64,000 nucleotides of DNA from Myotis daubentonii (taxonomy: Eukaryota > Chordata > Mammalia > Chiroptera > Vespertilionidae): the NCBI RefSeq assembly GCF_963259705.1, contig NC_081851.1, positions 16,094,145-16,158,144 of the forward strand. The letters run 5' to 3'. The translations under genes and the position numbers were made by a program. Of the stretch, positions 1 through 12,025 are shown in pieces. Numbering within the stretch: the first letter of the stretch is position 1; the number at the start of each line of letters is the position of its first letter. A model generated the notes under the pieces. The model did no database searches, was not told the origin of the DNA, and saw only the letters and a program-made list of their open reading frames with translations.

Positions 1-2630
1 TCCTCTTGGTTAAGCCCTCACAGCCTTTAAGTTCTAGTCTTATGAGAGCAGACAATTGGTCTAGTGACTTCCTCAACACATCAATCCATGAACAGAAGGG
101 ATTTCTCCAGTTCTGATGGAGGATTCCAGTGCACAGCTGCACCTCTGCTATTTCTTCCCCCACAGCGCCACCTGCTGACACAGCTCACACCACAGAGAAG
201 GGACACACTCCTCAGTGCTGGCGCCCCAAGTTGGTTGAGCATCTTCAGGGACCAAAGCAGCTTGAAGGGCAGGCAGTGCTCACAGCTGTTAAGAGATCTG
301 GCCCCGGAACCTGTCAGACGCGGGTTCGGGTACCAGCTCCAACACTGATTCTCTGGGCCAGTGCTGACCCTGGTCAAGCATTCCTGAGCTCACCTCCCAG
401 CTCTGAACGGGGGACAGGAATGGAGCCGACCTCCCACGGCAGCTAGAACTCAAGGAGACGGACAAAGTGGGTCAACTACCGAAAGGCTGCTGAGCCCAGA
501 AAGCCCCCTCGCACGGCTGTCGTTACTAACTGCAGCCCCTGACCTGCTCACTCACGGATCCAAACCACAGCGGGGATCTGTCAAACAGTTTTTTCTCAGA
601 AGGTTTTGCTAACTCAATTGGGCTGATTATAGCTCATTCATCAACTTAGCCAATCACACCAGTGGACGTGATACATGTCCAAAAGTGTGAGGAGCCAGTA
701 TGAAAACCCGAGGCCACAGAACCCTCTGGAGAAAACAAATGCTAACAAGGCAGTAAGCTTCATGATCATTTACCTGCACGTGAGTGTTTCCCCTACTTCA
801 CCTCCTGTGAGACCGGGAACGCAAGCAGCAGCCCCCAGACAGTGTGCCCGCGTGCGCACACTTCATTTCTGCATCTCGAGTGACACAGCAGGACTTGCAG
901 TGGTGACTGCCACCAGGAACGGCTGGTGCACCCATCACACTCACAGGGCGCCTTGTCACAGCCCCGGGTCCTGTCAGGGCCTGTCACCCCAGCCCCTGGG
1001 AGCCCAAGAGTCTCAGGTCTGGCCCGGTCTTCAGAAAGTCCTAGTGTCCTTCATCAAATTGTTAACTTCCTCAGGGGCAATGTTTGGCAGGTTTATAGGC
1101 AAATAATCAATAAAATGATATTTCAAAGTGAATGTGAAAAATAAACCACCTTTCAGTCGATGGCTTTGTTTAATTGGTTCTAAGAGAACCCCCCCCCCCG
1201 CCGCCGCCAACCTTACATCTCTGAAATTAGGGTGCAGCTTGGAGCATCCCTCCCAGTCACTTTCGGCTGGTGGCGATTCTGACAAAACCCTCACTGCCAC
1301 CACCCGATCACTTTCTTTCTATGAGCACAAAATCGGGCAGCTGACAGATGACAGCCTCTTAGATCCCAGGAAACACAGGCAGCACATGCAGTGGCAAATC
1401 CACTGTGGACCCAATGGCTCACTCCCATCACAGCCCTCAATGAGCAGGTCCAGCGCCCCCTGGTGGGAGGACTCAGGGCCAGGTCAGGTGGGAGAAGAGA
1501 ACCACACCTGCTTTTCAGAGCCACAGCAAGAGCAGAGAGCCCGAGCCTGCCTGAAGGCCTGGCAGATGTCCACGACGGGTTACATGGGGGCTCTCCCGAC
1601 AGAAATGGCTAATCCGAGGCCTGGCAGAGACCAGGAGCCCCAAACACATCCTCTCCTGAGCGTGTCTCCACGGTAACTGTCTGGAAATCCGCTCTGGATA
1701 TACGAGGACCCACCACAGTGTACATGATGGGGAGGCTCCTCATGCTGAAGGAACTAAATGGTTCTGGATGAAACTGCCACCACAGTGACGTGGGCTTACA
1801 TGTTATTCTTGGGTGTTCACACACCTGAGGGGGCAGACGGGGGGGTGCGGAGACCCCTTCAGGCTCCAAGCACACGTGTGTGCACCCAGCTCGCATCTCC
1901 TCGGTTCTGCCCTGACCTCGAGGACGGCCTGAGATCCTCCCCTTCACTGCCCTCCTGCAGCCAGGCCAGCCCCTCCTACCTTTTGGTGGGGGCACACTGC
2001 GGGCGTCTCCCTTCTCCTCCCAGTATGAGCACGATGGGGTAGCCTCCAGGGGCCCAGGAGGGCTGTCTGCTGGTGACTTGGCTTGTCTTCGTGAGCCATC
2101 TCTCTGGCGTTGGAACAATTTGAGGAAGGCTCTGGCTCGACTCCAGCGCTTTTTCCTATTAGGAGTAGAGGGTTAGGACACTGCCAACCCCCACTGCCCC
2201 TCCAGCCGGGGAAGCGGCCCTTCACTTGGGGTTCAGCACCAGGTTCCCCACGAGTCTGCATCGCCAGCACCAGGATCATCGCATGTGGCCTCAGGGCGTG
2301 GAGCACCATTTGCAGTTCATTCGCACAGAACCAGGGACTGGAGAAGCGTTCTCTGTGGCAGAAACCCGCACTAGCCTCTCGGGAAACAGAACCTCACATG
2401 CAGCCTCCACTCTGTGTCACCTGGAGGCACCGGGAGAGGTGCTGTGCTCATCTAGGTGTGCTGGCAATTGTGCATCCCAGGGCCATGTCAGGGAGAGTCA
2501 GGGCCTCCTCATTTCCCGCTGGAGCTCCCAATAGGTGAGACAGCTGGGCAGACTTAGCCCCTTCCGGGCACTGAGGAGTCTGGGTGAGGGGGGAACAGGG
2601 TGGTCCCAGTGGGCCATGTGGATGAAAAAG
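1..2630. other. No gene recognised
   Basis: This is moderately GC-rich single-copy-looking sequence. Short open frames occur on both strands, but none has coiled-coil, domain or splice-site support that I can defend. It may be intron or 3' flank of the minus-strand coiled-coil gene seen further right. Confidence 0.4.
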
Positions 2631-2633
2631 AGT

Positions 2634-2905
2634 GGACACTGGCTGGTGTGCCCCAGGGTTAGAGCAGTGGCCCAAGCACTGAAGGGTCAAGGGTTTGATT
2701 CTGGGTCAAGGGCTTGTACCTGGGTTGCAGTTTTATCCCTGGACCCACTGGGGGCGTGTGCTGGATGGCAACCAATCAATGTGTCTCTCATATTGATGTC
2801 TCTCTCATTGATGTCTCTCTCTCTCTTCACCCCAACCATTTGTTCCGCTCTACTCTCTCCAAAAATCAATGAAAAAAATCCTCAGGTGAGGATTAAGCAA
2901 AATTA
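2634..2905 (+). mobile_element. Ves SINE (diverged)
   Basis: This is a tRNA-derived SINE. The A/B-box-like head (gagcagtggcccaag ... gggtttgattctgggtcaag) is followed by the Ves body, a CT-rich tract and a tail ending in the 'cctcaggtgaggatt' motif shared by several other copies in this window. It abuts another Ves copy. Confidence 0.8.
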
Positions 2906-2908
2906 AAA

Positions 2909-3118
2909 TAGCCCTAGCCGGTTGGGCTCAGTGGGTAGAGCATCACTCTATGGACTGAAGGGTTCTGGGCACCATTCTGGTCAAGGGCACATACCCGGGT
3001 TACAGACTCAATTCCCGGTGGGGAGGTGTGCAGGAAGCAGCCAATTAATGATTCTCTTTCATCACTGATGTTTCTCTCTCTCACCCTCAGCCTTTTTCTC
3101 TGAATTCAGTTAAAATAT
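2909..3118 (+). mobile_element. Ves SINE
   Basis: It begins with the typical Ves head GCCCTAGCCGGTTGGGCTCA, continues through the B-box-like 'actcaattcccgg' region and the 'tttctctctctca' body, and ends in an A-rich tail that has grown into the adjacent AT microsatellite. Confidence 0.9.
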
Positions 3119-3119
3119 A

Positions 3120-3170
<51 letters not shown>
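3119..3170. repeat. (AT)n microsatellite
   Basis: A nearly perfect AT dinucleotide run of about 48 bp, probably grown from the tail of the Ves SINE just before it. Confidence 0.95.
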
Positions 3171-3172
<2 letters not shown>

Positions 3173-3179
3173 GAATCAA

Positions 3180-4019
3180 TGAAAACAGTGAACTTAAAGG
3201 GTAATACAGTGCAGCTAACCGGAAATGGAGGCATTCTAATGTCACAAGAAGAACCGCAGCTGGTTCTAATTCTGGCTCTGCCACAGAGCGATACTGTGCT
3301 GACTCAACTCGAGTACTTTCCTCATCGAGGCCTCAATGTCCCCGCCAACACAAGGGACAGGAGGAGGGTGGGAAATTATGTGGTTTTGTGATGTCAACAG
3401 AGAGCCCTTGCAGGATTCATGGTGATTTGGTCTCAAGGCTGGGCTGGGGCAGGAAAATCTGAAGGCCCAGCTCCTGGGGCTCAGGCCCGGACACAGGGGA
3501 AGGCCTGCTGGATGGAAGCCCGCAGCCTCAGGGACCGAGCCGCCCACCACCGGGGCTGCTGCTCTGCAGAAGGGAACGTGTTGGAGAACCACCCTGGGGT
3601 CCAGAGACTCCAGAGGAATGGAGGGAAGACCAAGAGGTTCCTGTGACTGAAGACCATGGGTGCTGGCCCAGGTGTCCTGCCCACGCTTCCTTCCCAAAAC
3701 AGAAACATGGCTTTCTAGGTGCTGAAACCTGGAGACACAGCCTGATAGTCCTGCTTCAGTGGCTCTAATCCAGACTCTCTGCCCCTTCAACAGGACATGG
3801 CAGCTGGCATTTGCCATCCCTCAGAGGATAACCCCGAGGAAGGCTGGAAAGAAACTCTAAATTCTTTCAGAGCTGGGAGGGAGGTGCGCACAGGGGACCT
3901 GCCATAGAGGGGAAGGTGTGGGCCCCACACACTGGTCACTGCTTCACATGGCTTTCCCCACTCGTGAAAGAGCAGCTTCCTGTTCTGAGTTGAAGTTCCT
4001 GCTGCTGAAATCAACTCAC
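3180..4019. other. No gene recognised
   Basis: Single-copy-looking sequence with no supported exon, RNA gene or recent repeat. Confidence 0.35.
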
Positions 4020-4106
4020 TTCCTAGGAGCAGGACACTGAGCCTCCTGAGGATCCCCAATTCTGTCCTCTTCCGCCTCTCCTGTAGGCATAGTCTGCCGG
4101 GTGTCG
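4020..4106 (-). CDS. Possible exon of the coiled-coil gene
   Basis: This 87-bp minus-strand segment is bounded by an acceptor (tttccag) at its high-coordinate end and a GTGAGT donor at its low end. Its entering phase fits the two bases left over from the exon at 6091-6215, and the joined frame stays open (V-DTRQTMPTGEAEEDRIGD...). The peptide is acidic, has no heptad pattern and matches nothing I recognise. Phase agreement by chance is one in three, so this is only a candidate. It would be the next exon downstream in the unidentified coiled-coil gene. Confidence 0.3.
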
Positions 4107-6090
4107 CTGGAAACAGAGGACAAAGAAGAACAGTCTGGTTTTATATAAAACGTGTAAATGGACTCATCGGCCCCGGCTGGGACCTGGCCCAGAAGGGCCG
4201 GCATTTTCCTGGGACTCGGGCATCACGGTGCTCATGACCATCAAGCTCGCCGAGTGGGGAAGATGGGGAGGGGAGCTTGTGGCGTGGGTCCGGGAACCCT
4301 AACACTTGAGGAGACCTGCTGCAGCACCAAGGAGCAGGCTGGACCTCATCTCAGGAGAGCAAGCCCCGAACCATGTGCAACTCAGGATGGCAAACCCGTC
4401 GGCCTTGACGGCAGAGACCCTGGTTTTCTTGCTTGAACATGAGTCCCCTGGATCAAGGCAGCAGCTCAGGCTCCTTTGGCCCTGAGGCTGCCGAGGTCCC
4501 ACCTAAGACACGGGCTTTTCTGAGAGTTCACCGTGAAGTGAGCAGCTGTGAAAAGCCATGACTCGCAAACCGCTGGGCCCAGGACCACCGACCCTGACCT
4601 GCTCCCAGCGGCCTTGGCTCGGCATCTGTTCTTCTAGTCTGTGTTCCTCTCTTCCCTCAGCCGTGCTGCTGGGCCTTATGCTAGAGCGTTTTCCCATCTG
4701 GCTCTGACCGACCTCCACCACTAGGCACACAAATTCACACAAGACAGGCCCCCAACCCGCCCCGGGCTGGGAAGACTCCACTCGGAACAGCTCAGGAAGC
4801 CTGCCCACTCCCTGGCCTCCTGCACACACTGTTTAATGCAAAACCATCATCAGATCATCCCCCTGGGTACCAGGCCCTGATGCTTCTAGTTGGCACCTAC
4901 CTAACCTCTGCTGGTCATTGGGACCCGCTGCGCTGTAGAGAGCCAACTCAGGCCACGGTCATTTCCACCCCAAACTACAGTGTGGCTTTCCCTGTAAACC
5001 ATCCTGGGTAGGTGGCGAGCCAGCTGTAGATGAGCAGAAGAATCCGGGAGAAAAGTGAAGCAGCACCGTGACCCCGGGGGGCTGGGTCAGTGCCCCTGTG
5101 GCCACTGTGACCATGTCCCTCTGTCCCTCATGGCCAGCCACTCCCCATCACAAGGAAGGACAGGCCTGCAGCTCAGCACCGAGGGGTGAAGACCACCCTG
5201 GGCCCACCAGATGCATCTCGGGTCACTTGACTTCCAACCCCAAGGTTTCCAGCACCAAGCCTCTTCCTCCTGCCTCCTCTCTGGCAGCTCCCTCGGCCCT
5301 TAGACCAGCCTCCCATAAACACTCACTCCCAGGGAATCTGACTCCTTAGCAAGGCATGGAGGCCTTCCCCATCTGAGTGCCCCCTGCTCCAGCCTGCCCT
5401 CCTGCCACTGCCTGCACCTTCCCTGCACCCCGACCACCCGTGCTCCACCTTCACGTCCCCCCATCTCCCCCCCCACCCGGCTAGCCCTGTCCCCATCCGG
5501 GTCAGCTGCAGAACCCCAACTCCCACACCACGCTTCCTTCTCCGCCACCTTGGAGCTCCTCAACATCTTTCTGCTGGGCACACAGCTCTGCTCACATGCC
5601 ATCACCCCTGCGGGTGCGTGGCAACCAGGTCACTGGTTCTGTGCACCTCGCAGGGCCTCCGCCACAGCCAGGTCCGTGTCGTGTCAGCAGAGGGAGGACA
5701 ACCGCGGCGCACCCACAACCCTCTCTCCAGCCCCTCAAGCGGAAATCAGACAGAGAACGGGCTCAACCCGCAACCTGGATGGCTTCCCTAGGTACCTCTC
5801 TGTACCTGTGTCATCATTTTTAAACTGAGCTTAATTCCAAAAGCAGATTAAGAAGCGGGAGGCAGTGGGCCATGTCGTTGAAGCCAGCAAAATCCAACCA
5901 CCGCTCCTTGCAGAATTCTAGAGCCATTCCGGGGAAAGGAGAGCAGGGTGTACTGGGAAGATGGTCTGTTCCCTTGCCCTGGGGACACCAGTTGGCTCGC
6001 GGGCTCTCTGCCCAGAATGTGGAGGCCTGGGTGTGGAGCTGGAAGCCCGCAGCCCTGTGAGGACAGGTGTCGGTCACCCCTCCCCCTTAC
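4107..6090. other. Probable intron, no repeat or gene recognised
   Basis: This lies between the candidate exon at 4020-4106 and the well-supported exon at 6091-6215. Part of it (about 5390-5520) is C-rich on the plus strand. I see no supported RNA gene or recent mobile element. Confidence 0.35.
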
Positions 6091-6215
6091 ACGTTCTCAG
6101 TGCAGTGCTGGTCACATGCGTCCAGGATGCTCTGGTTCAGCTCTTGCAAGGTGTCTATCTCCCTCCTCAGGCGACATTTATCCTCTTGCCAGTCCTTCTT
6201 CGCACGGGTGAGCGA
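6091..6215 (-). CDS. Coiled-coil gene, exon H (125 bp)
   Basis: On the minus strand the exon follows a tttcag acceptor and ends at a GTAAG donor. It encodes SLTRAKKDWQEDKCRLRREI, then DTLQELNQSILDACDQHC and a few more residues: a charged amphipathic helix with heptad spacing, typical of a dimerising coiled coil. It enters in phase 0, matching the end of exon G (7477-7663), and leaves two bases for the next exon. I do not recognise the protein. A structural or scaffold role is all that composition suggests. Confidence 0.6.
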
Positions 6216-6549
6216 CTGAAACACAGATCAACAATGTCCTCAACACCACGGGCCCCTGTGACTCCACTGCTGGGAAACTGCTCCCAAAAGGAGAAAAGGG
6301 CCACGTGCATGAACATGGCCATTGCGGCATGAGCTTCACCAGTCGCAAGGACCAGCACAGCCAATGACATGGGGATGGCCGAGTGCACCGGCCAGTTGCG
6401 CAGCCCTGCCCATGTGTGGCCACTGAGCACTGAAAACACAGCCAGTCTGAGCAGAGAGGCGCCATCAGTGCAAAATGTACAAGAGGCTCTGAGGACTTGA
6501 CAGCCATTTTTCAAAAGAATGTAAAGTATCTCATTAGGAAGCAGCCCAA

Positions 6550-6760
6550 AGGGTGTGGCTGAGGTGGTGGAGCAGCCCCCCATGCACCAGGAGTTCACAA
6601 AAGAGATGCCTGGTCAAGGAACACGCCCAGGATGAGGGGTTGATCCCCAGTAGGGGGCGTGCAGGAGGCAGCCCATCAGAGGTTCTCTCTCATCATTGAA
6701 GTTCCCATCCCTCTCCCCGTCTCCCTTCCTCTCTCTGACATCAGAAAAATAAATGCCAGG
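6550..6760 (+). mobile_element. Ves SINE (old)
   Basis: A degraded copy. The head is poor, but the body 'gtagggggcgtgcaggaggcag' region, the 'ttctctctcatcattgaag' block and the CT-rich end before a short A-rich tail are recognisable. Confidence 0.65.
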
Positions 6761-7034
6761 CTGGATAGGAATTCGGGGCTGAGGTTGCTCAACACTCCAC
6801 CCAGAACATCATTGGGCTGGAGTGGCGGGAAAGCCCAAGCTTTGGCTTCAAACAAACTGAGTTCAGACCCAACCTCAGAGGATGAGGATGGGCGCCAGCT
6901 CACAAAAGCATTGTGAGAATTCAGTGAGATGACACAGGGAGCACAGAGCAAAGAGCTCAGCCGCGAGGACAGAATGAAAACAGCACTTAGCTGGTCCATG
7001 CACGCCCCCCGGCCCTGCGAAAAGGAAAGGTCAG

Positions 7035-7250
7035 GCCCTAACCAGTTTAGCACAGTGGAGAGAGCATCGGACTGCAAACTAAAGGTCCCAGGTTCAAATC
7101 CGGTCAAGGACACATGCCCAAGTTGTGGGCTGGAACCCCACGGGGGTGGTGCAGGAGGCAGCGGAACCACGATTCTTTGTCCTCAGAGATGTTTCTATCT
7201 CTCTCTCCGTCTCCCTTGTTCTCTCAAATCAAGAAAAATAGATTTAAGAA
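7035..7250 (+). mobile_element. Ves SINE
   Basis: The head reads CCCTAACCAGTTTAGCACAG and the B-box is well kept ('ggttcaaatcc'). The Ves body and the CT-rich 3' part run into an A-rich tail. It lies in the intron just downstream of exon G of the minus-strand coiled-coil gene. Confidence 0.85.
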
Positions 7251-7476
7251 ATCCAAAAGCAAAGGTTGTTGAGAGGTCTTTTCTAACACATCCCCACCAG
7301 CCAAGGTGCTTGTCCCCGTTAAATGCCTCTGGCTTCCTCTCGGCCTCTGGGTGACATTCCCACACAGCCTTTGGGCACAGGTGCCAATGAGGACCCGCTG
7401 GGACCTGGCTGAGCCCCAGGCTGTCAGCCCCGGGCTCAGGCCCGGTGTCCTGAGGGCCACCAGCCCCCGGCCTCAC

Positions 7477-7663
7477 CTCACACTGCATGCTCAGCTTAGT
7501 GAGCAAGTTTTCCTTGGGCAGTTGCTCTGCCTTCAGGTCTTGGTACTCGGCCTGCAAGATCCGCCTCTTCCGCTGCACCTCCTCCAGGGAGGCCTGCAGC
7601 TCCTGGATGTGGGTGCGTAGCTCCTCCTGCTCCGCCTGAAGCAGCTCAGTCCAGGAAGTGAGC
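7477..7663 (-). CDS. Coiled-coil gene, exon G (187 bp)
   Basis: The exon is bounded on the minus strand by a cccgcag acceptor and a GTGAGG donor. Its first base completes the codon split with exon F, and 62 full codons follow, including WTELLQAEQEELRTHIQEL and EEVQRKRRILQAEYQDLKAE. Leu, Ile and Val recur at a/d heptad positions without proline through most of the exon. The exact fit of splice phase with both neighbours and the absence of stops argue that it is translated. The family was not identified. Confidence 0.7.
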
Positions 7664-8370
7664 CTGCGGGTGGAGAGCCACAAGGCCCAGGGTCAGGAGC
7701 ACTCCCAGCCTCTGTCCCATGGACACCTTAATCACACCCCCGTCCTCTCTGGGCCTCAGGTTTTCCCCTGGGAAATGAGGGCTGAGCACATTCAGAGGTT
7801 CTTAAACTGTGTCCGTTGGGGTTCTATGCGGCCACCCCAGCTGCCACACTCTGGGCTGGGACACAGGACAGGCAGGCTCGGACACAATTCAACAGAGCAG
7901 CCTGTGAAAAATCCTTCCCGTGGAAGGCTTTGCACGTCTGCCTCCTGGGAAAAAGGGTTCTTCGACTGAAACACTTTTGAAAAACATGGAATCAGAACAT
8001 CTTTGCTCTGAAACTCTGCCTTTGCCCAGCTCTTCTCCCCAATTCCAAGTCCCTTTCTGATCCCAACTCCTGACACAAATAAGAGATTCTGGAGCATTAT
8101 GTAAAGCCACTGACATCATCATCATCATTTTCATTGGCATAATTACCCGACTGGCTTTCCAGGGGTAAGGGTTCTACCTGAAATCTCAATGACCAGAGGC
8201 TCATGGACTCCATGTGAACACAGATGGGCCCTGTGAGGCCCACACAGTCTCCGTGATTTAATTTAAATTAATTAGTTATTCAATATTTCTAAAAATGTTC
8301 CGTTTCACATCAACATTCAGCTACCGAGATTCTGGGAGGGTGGGGAGAAAGCATCAAGCAAAGGCCCTGG
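7664..8370. other. Intron, nothing recognised
   Basis: Intron between exons F and G of the coiled-coil gene. It has no clear repeat until the Ves SINE that starts near 8371. Confidence 0.4.
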
Positions 8371-8640
8371 CAGGGGCAGCTGAGCAGTGATAGCATCAGC
8401 CTGTGTCCGGAACGGTCACGGGTTGAATTCCCAGTGGCATGTCCCTGGGCTGTGGGATTGCTCCCCGGCATAGAGGGGTGTGTGCTGTAGGCATCCAATA
8501 GATGTGTCTCTCCCATCGCTGTTTCACTCTCTCCCTCCCTCCCTCCTTCCCTCCCTCCCTCCCTCCCTCCGTCCCTCTCTCTCAGAAGGGCAATGGAAAA
8601 AGTATCCTTGGATGAGGATTAAATAATAAGAAGAATAAAA
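8371..8640 (+). mobile_element. Ves SINE with (CCCT)n expansion
   Basis: A diverged Ves head ('cagctgagcagtgatagcatcagcc') is followed by 'gggttgaattcccagtggc' and the Ves body. The CT-rich 3' region has expanded into about 50 bp of CCCT/CCTT repeats (8528-8580). The tail ends with 'ggatgaggattaa', as in other copies here. Confidence 0.75.
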
Positions 8641-9820
8641 AAGTAGAAACAAAAGGATGGCCTGGCAGCCCGGGTCCACCCCGCAGCTGACCGCCTTCAG
8701 AGGGTGTGTATTCTCCAGGAGGGCCTGCCCTGCCGCGGACACTCTCTCCCCACCTCCTGGACCTGCCTGACCCGCAGGCACCTGACTTTTAGCTCCAAAC
8801 ATATTAAAACAAGGCTGTGCGAAGGAAGGCTTCACGTGGTCAGGCCACTGGGCTGAGAAAAGACCTGGATTTGAGTCCTCACTGGGCCACTACACAAAGG
8901 ACTGGCCTGAACAAGTTATTGAATCTCTCTGAGCCTCTTTCCTCATCTGTTTGAAAAGAAGGATAAAAACGCAGTCAATTCTCAGGATTCTCGGTATACT
9001 GTCCTATGGAGCCCCCGCGAGCACTGAGCAGTGTAAACTGCAACTGTCCCCACCAGTTCCTGTGAGTCTCTGACCCCATTTCTGTCAACCAATCAAGACA
9101 TAAGGACGCTTTGTCCCATATGCTCACTGGGACAGCCAACAGCACCAGACCTCGGGCCTCAACGACCCTCATGTGCCACTCGGATATTTTCCCTGAGGCC
9201 CAGCACAGCGTGCACTTGGGACACTAGACAGCACTGCAGCACTCCATCTGGGGGCCGTTCCAAACAGCGAAATCGCCACCAAAAAGCAAGAGAAGAGGAC
9301 TCCATGGCACTCCATGGACCACAGAAGGGACGCTTGTGTGCAGTGTGAGAGCTGAAACAGGCAGGAGTCAGAGGCCTTGTTCAACCGCAGCTGCAAATGT
9401 GCACATCAGGCAATTCCAGGATCTCGCCCGATGGACAGGCCCCTGACAGGCCATGGGGACCAATGGGGGGTGACAAGTGCATCTCAGCGAGGAGGTGAGT
9501 TCGCCAACAGGGAACGCGGGAATGACGTGGAGCAAGCATATGTCCTTCTGGAATGGCTGGTGAGAGAGGATGAAGATGCCCATGCCCAACACAGTCATCA
9601 CCATCATCCATGTGGGAGGGGCGGTCCCCCACACCTGGACGATGCTCCATCCCAGCCACCAGCTGGAGGCCCTTCCCTCCTGACCATCAGCTGTGACGGT
9701 GACAGGGCGGGTGAAAGGGCACCATTACCAGGGGACTCACCTGAGCTGAGCTCAGCAGGAGCTGAGGGAGTTGGTGTGAATGAAAGGGGGCAGATGCCGC
9801 TGCAGGGGTGGGGCGGATAC
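8641..9820. other. Intron, nothing recognised
   Basis: Intron sequence between coiled-coil exons F and G. Open frames here (including one with a short His run near 9590) lack splice or domain support. Confidence 0.4.
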
Positions 9821-10002
9821 CTTTCATTCTCTTGCCGCAGCCTCTCATTCTCTCTGGCGGCGGCGGCAAGGGCCTTGGCTTCCTGCTCCTGCTTCAGGGC
9901 CTCCTGGACTTCGGGCAGCTGCTTCTCCTGCTCCCCCGGCTCCGCCAGCTCCTTCTCCTCGGCCCCCTGTTGGTTCTGGGGGCCCAGACTGGAAGGTTCC
10001 TC
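9821..10002 (-). CDS. Coiled-coil gene, exon F (182 bp)
   Basis: The acceptor is ctgggcag and the donor GTATCC on the minus strand. The exon encodes a Glu/Gln-rich helix: an opening EEPSSLGPQNQQGAEEKE linker, then EQEKQLPEVQEALKQEQE and ARENERLRQENE. Two bases are left over and join exon G's first base to make Arg, so the reading frame continues directly into WTELLQAEQEEL. The start is in phase 0, as exon E requires. It looks like a coiled-coil segment preceded by a flexible acidic hinge. Confidence 0.7.
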
Positions 10003-10324
10003 CTGCCCAGAGGGAAAAGGTGAGGATGCCTCACTGGGTGCAGGCCCCAGGGAGCAACAGACCCCGTATCCCTGCACCACCCCCACACGCAGTGAGGGGC
10101 CAAGAGCAGGGCCAGTGCAGACCCCAAAAGAGCAGGGACCCTCGGGGCAGGCAGCACTAGCTGTGCTGAGTGCGGTTCTCCCAGCACTGAAGGAACTGCG
10201 CTGGCCGGTCCCACATGGTGCTACAAGAGCCCTGTGCCCTCTCCACAGTCGGGACCTTTAGGGGCACAGGATGCCCGCTCTCTGGACCAGCTCCTTGGCT
10301 GCCCTCTGGGACCACATGTAAAAG

Positions 10325-10485
10325 CCTATTTTTTTAAAGTACATAGAGATCAACCAAAGGACTTCTATGCAAGCTTATAGGCCTAACCAATGGACACGGA
10401 CAACACGGGGCTGTGAGCATGAGTTCCCTCCCCCCACCAATAGTGGGTAATGTGGGGATATGGACACATATGTAATAACTTAATC
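10325..10485 (+). mobile_element. L1 3' UTR fragment
   Basis: The sequence 'agagatcaaccaaaggact' through 'ggacacatatgtaataactt' matches, block for block, the 3' end of the L1 at 25210-25375 in this window (same order, same strand), with a diverged middle. It stops immediately before the FBXO31 retrocopy. Confidence 0.7.
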
Positions 10486-10513
10486 GACTGTGGTGGCTGG
10501 TAAGCAAGGAGGC

Positions 10514-12020
10514 ATGGAGGAGTGTGCTTGCCTCTGCGGCTTGGGCTCTTCGCAGGGATGTGGTTGTCCTCAGGAGGGCCAGGGCCCAGCTGAGACAGCA
10601 AAGGCCGAGGGCAAGCGGTGTCCTCAGAAGCGCCAGCGCCCCGCTGAGAAGGCAGCGGCCAAGGGCAAGCTGGCCATGGCAGAAAAGCACCTCGAGGCGG
10701 ACGCCGCAGCAGGGTGCTGGGTCGGGAGTGGAAGAATCAAGAGCCCCAGGCCACCCCCGCACTGCTAGCTGCAGGACCTGCGGGTGGAGATGCTGGTGGT
10801 TATCTTCGCCTCGCTCCCTGTCACCGACCTGGCCAGCCTGGCCCAGGTCTGCACCAAATTCCGCCGCATCCTGCACATCCACATCATCTGGAGAAGGCGC
10901 TGCCGGGAGGAGGTTGGCGTTTGTGAAACCTTGCAGAATCTGGGGGCGGTAGGTACCTCTTACCGAGAAGTCTATGCGAAGCTGTTCCAGCCATACAGAC
11001 ACATTTTGGGTTTGTGGGGGCGAGATATTGAGCTCTATAAAACACTGCTGTATGTGGCGGTGGACGGCTTAGGCATTACTGGTTGGAGCTACAGGCCTTG
11101 TCTTAACACCCATGTGGACGGCCCAATGCAATTCAAGCCCGCGTTCCGAATCCGCCTGAAGGAGCGGAAATCAGCCAAGGTGGAGTGCATGGAAGGCCGC
11201 CACCGCAGGCCCCACCGCCGCCACCTGCAGATTCGGAAGGATAGGCTCACCAGCCAGTGCAAGAAGAGAGACCACCCAAGGGATTCACCAATGCGGCTTA
11301 GGGAGGAATTCCGGACGGCGCTGATATGGAATGTCACAGTGCAGCATCACTGCCGGACCTACCTCCGCCTCTACCTCCCGCCCAGCCATCCGGACGACCT
11401 CATCAGGCCAGGCCTCTTCTAAGGCAAATGCGATCGCTTGGGCCTCATGATTTTCATGCTCAGCTTCCACGGAAAGTGTGCCAGGCTCACGCACATCACG
11501 GGAATCACATTCCACATATTAGAGATCCACCTCACGCGCCGCATCCAGCTGCGAGATGGCGAGATCTTCCGCGACTTCCACGAGCTCTCCAGTGTGGTCC
11601 GGGATATGGAGGAGCAGGTGCTCCGGCAGCAGCAGCAGCAGCAGCAAGAAGACGGGACCAAGGAAAGCGAGGGCCATGGCTGGCAGAGCCCTGCCCAGCC
11701 CAGCGTCGGGGAGTCCGAGGCTGCAGCTGCAGAGGAGCAGCCTGTCCCGTTTGTTCTGCCTGTGGGCGTGAGCCCAAGGGACCAGAACTACCCCCGGACC
11801 TGCAGGATGTGTTTCTATGGCATGGAAACTGTTCCCGTATGTCCCTCAAACTGGCGTACCCTTGAGTCGTCATCCTGTTCGATGAGAACCACTTGGGGTT
11901 CATCGATCTGGAGGAGAAATCCTTCATCCTGTTTGGCAGAGTCCAAAACACCTTCCAGAATGTGGAGGCAGCACCCCCGCAGGCCTTCCTGGAGATGCTC
12001 AAGAACATTCACCCCCGAGC
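10514..12020 (+). pseudogene. FBXO31: Processed FBXO31 pseudogene
   Basis: This is an intronless copy of FBXO31, the F-box substrate receptor of an SCF ubiquitin ligase that in the intact gene acts on cyclin D1 and other targets in the DNA-damage response. One frame runs from a start-like ATG at 10514 through the F-box ([20 protein letters not shown], about 10805-10864), RRRCREE, the [13 protein letters not shown] block and the C-terminal [12 protein letters not shown] motif near 11788-11822. Family exons are fused without introns, so it is a retrocopy. It is dead: an in-frame TAG just before the F-box (10766-10768), an in-frame TAA at about 11420, an internal in-frame loss after REEFRT, and a frameshift near 11830, after which the last block ([10 protein letters not shown] ... 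AFLEMLKNI) is in another frame. The intact family protein is about 540 residues. A Ves SINE cuts it just past the end. It lies in an intron of the coiled-coil gene, on the opposite strand. Confidence 0.92.
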
Positions 12021-12025
12021 ACGTT

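Noticed and set aside
9377..10261. 294-codon plus-strand frame with a short His run
   Set aside because: It is antisense to coiled-coil exon F, has no domain, and its openness reflects the GC-rich complement of a real exon.
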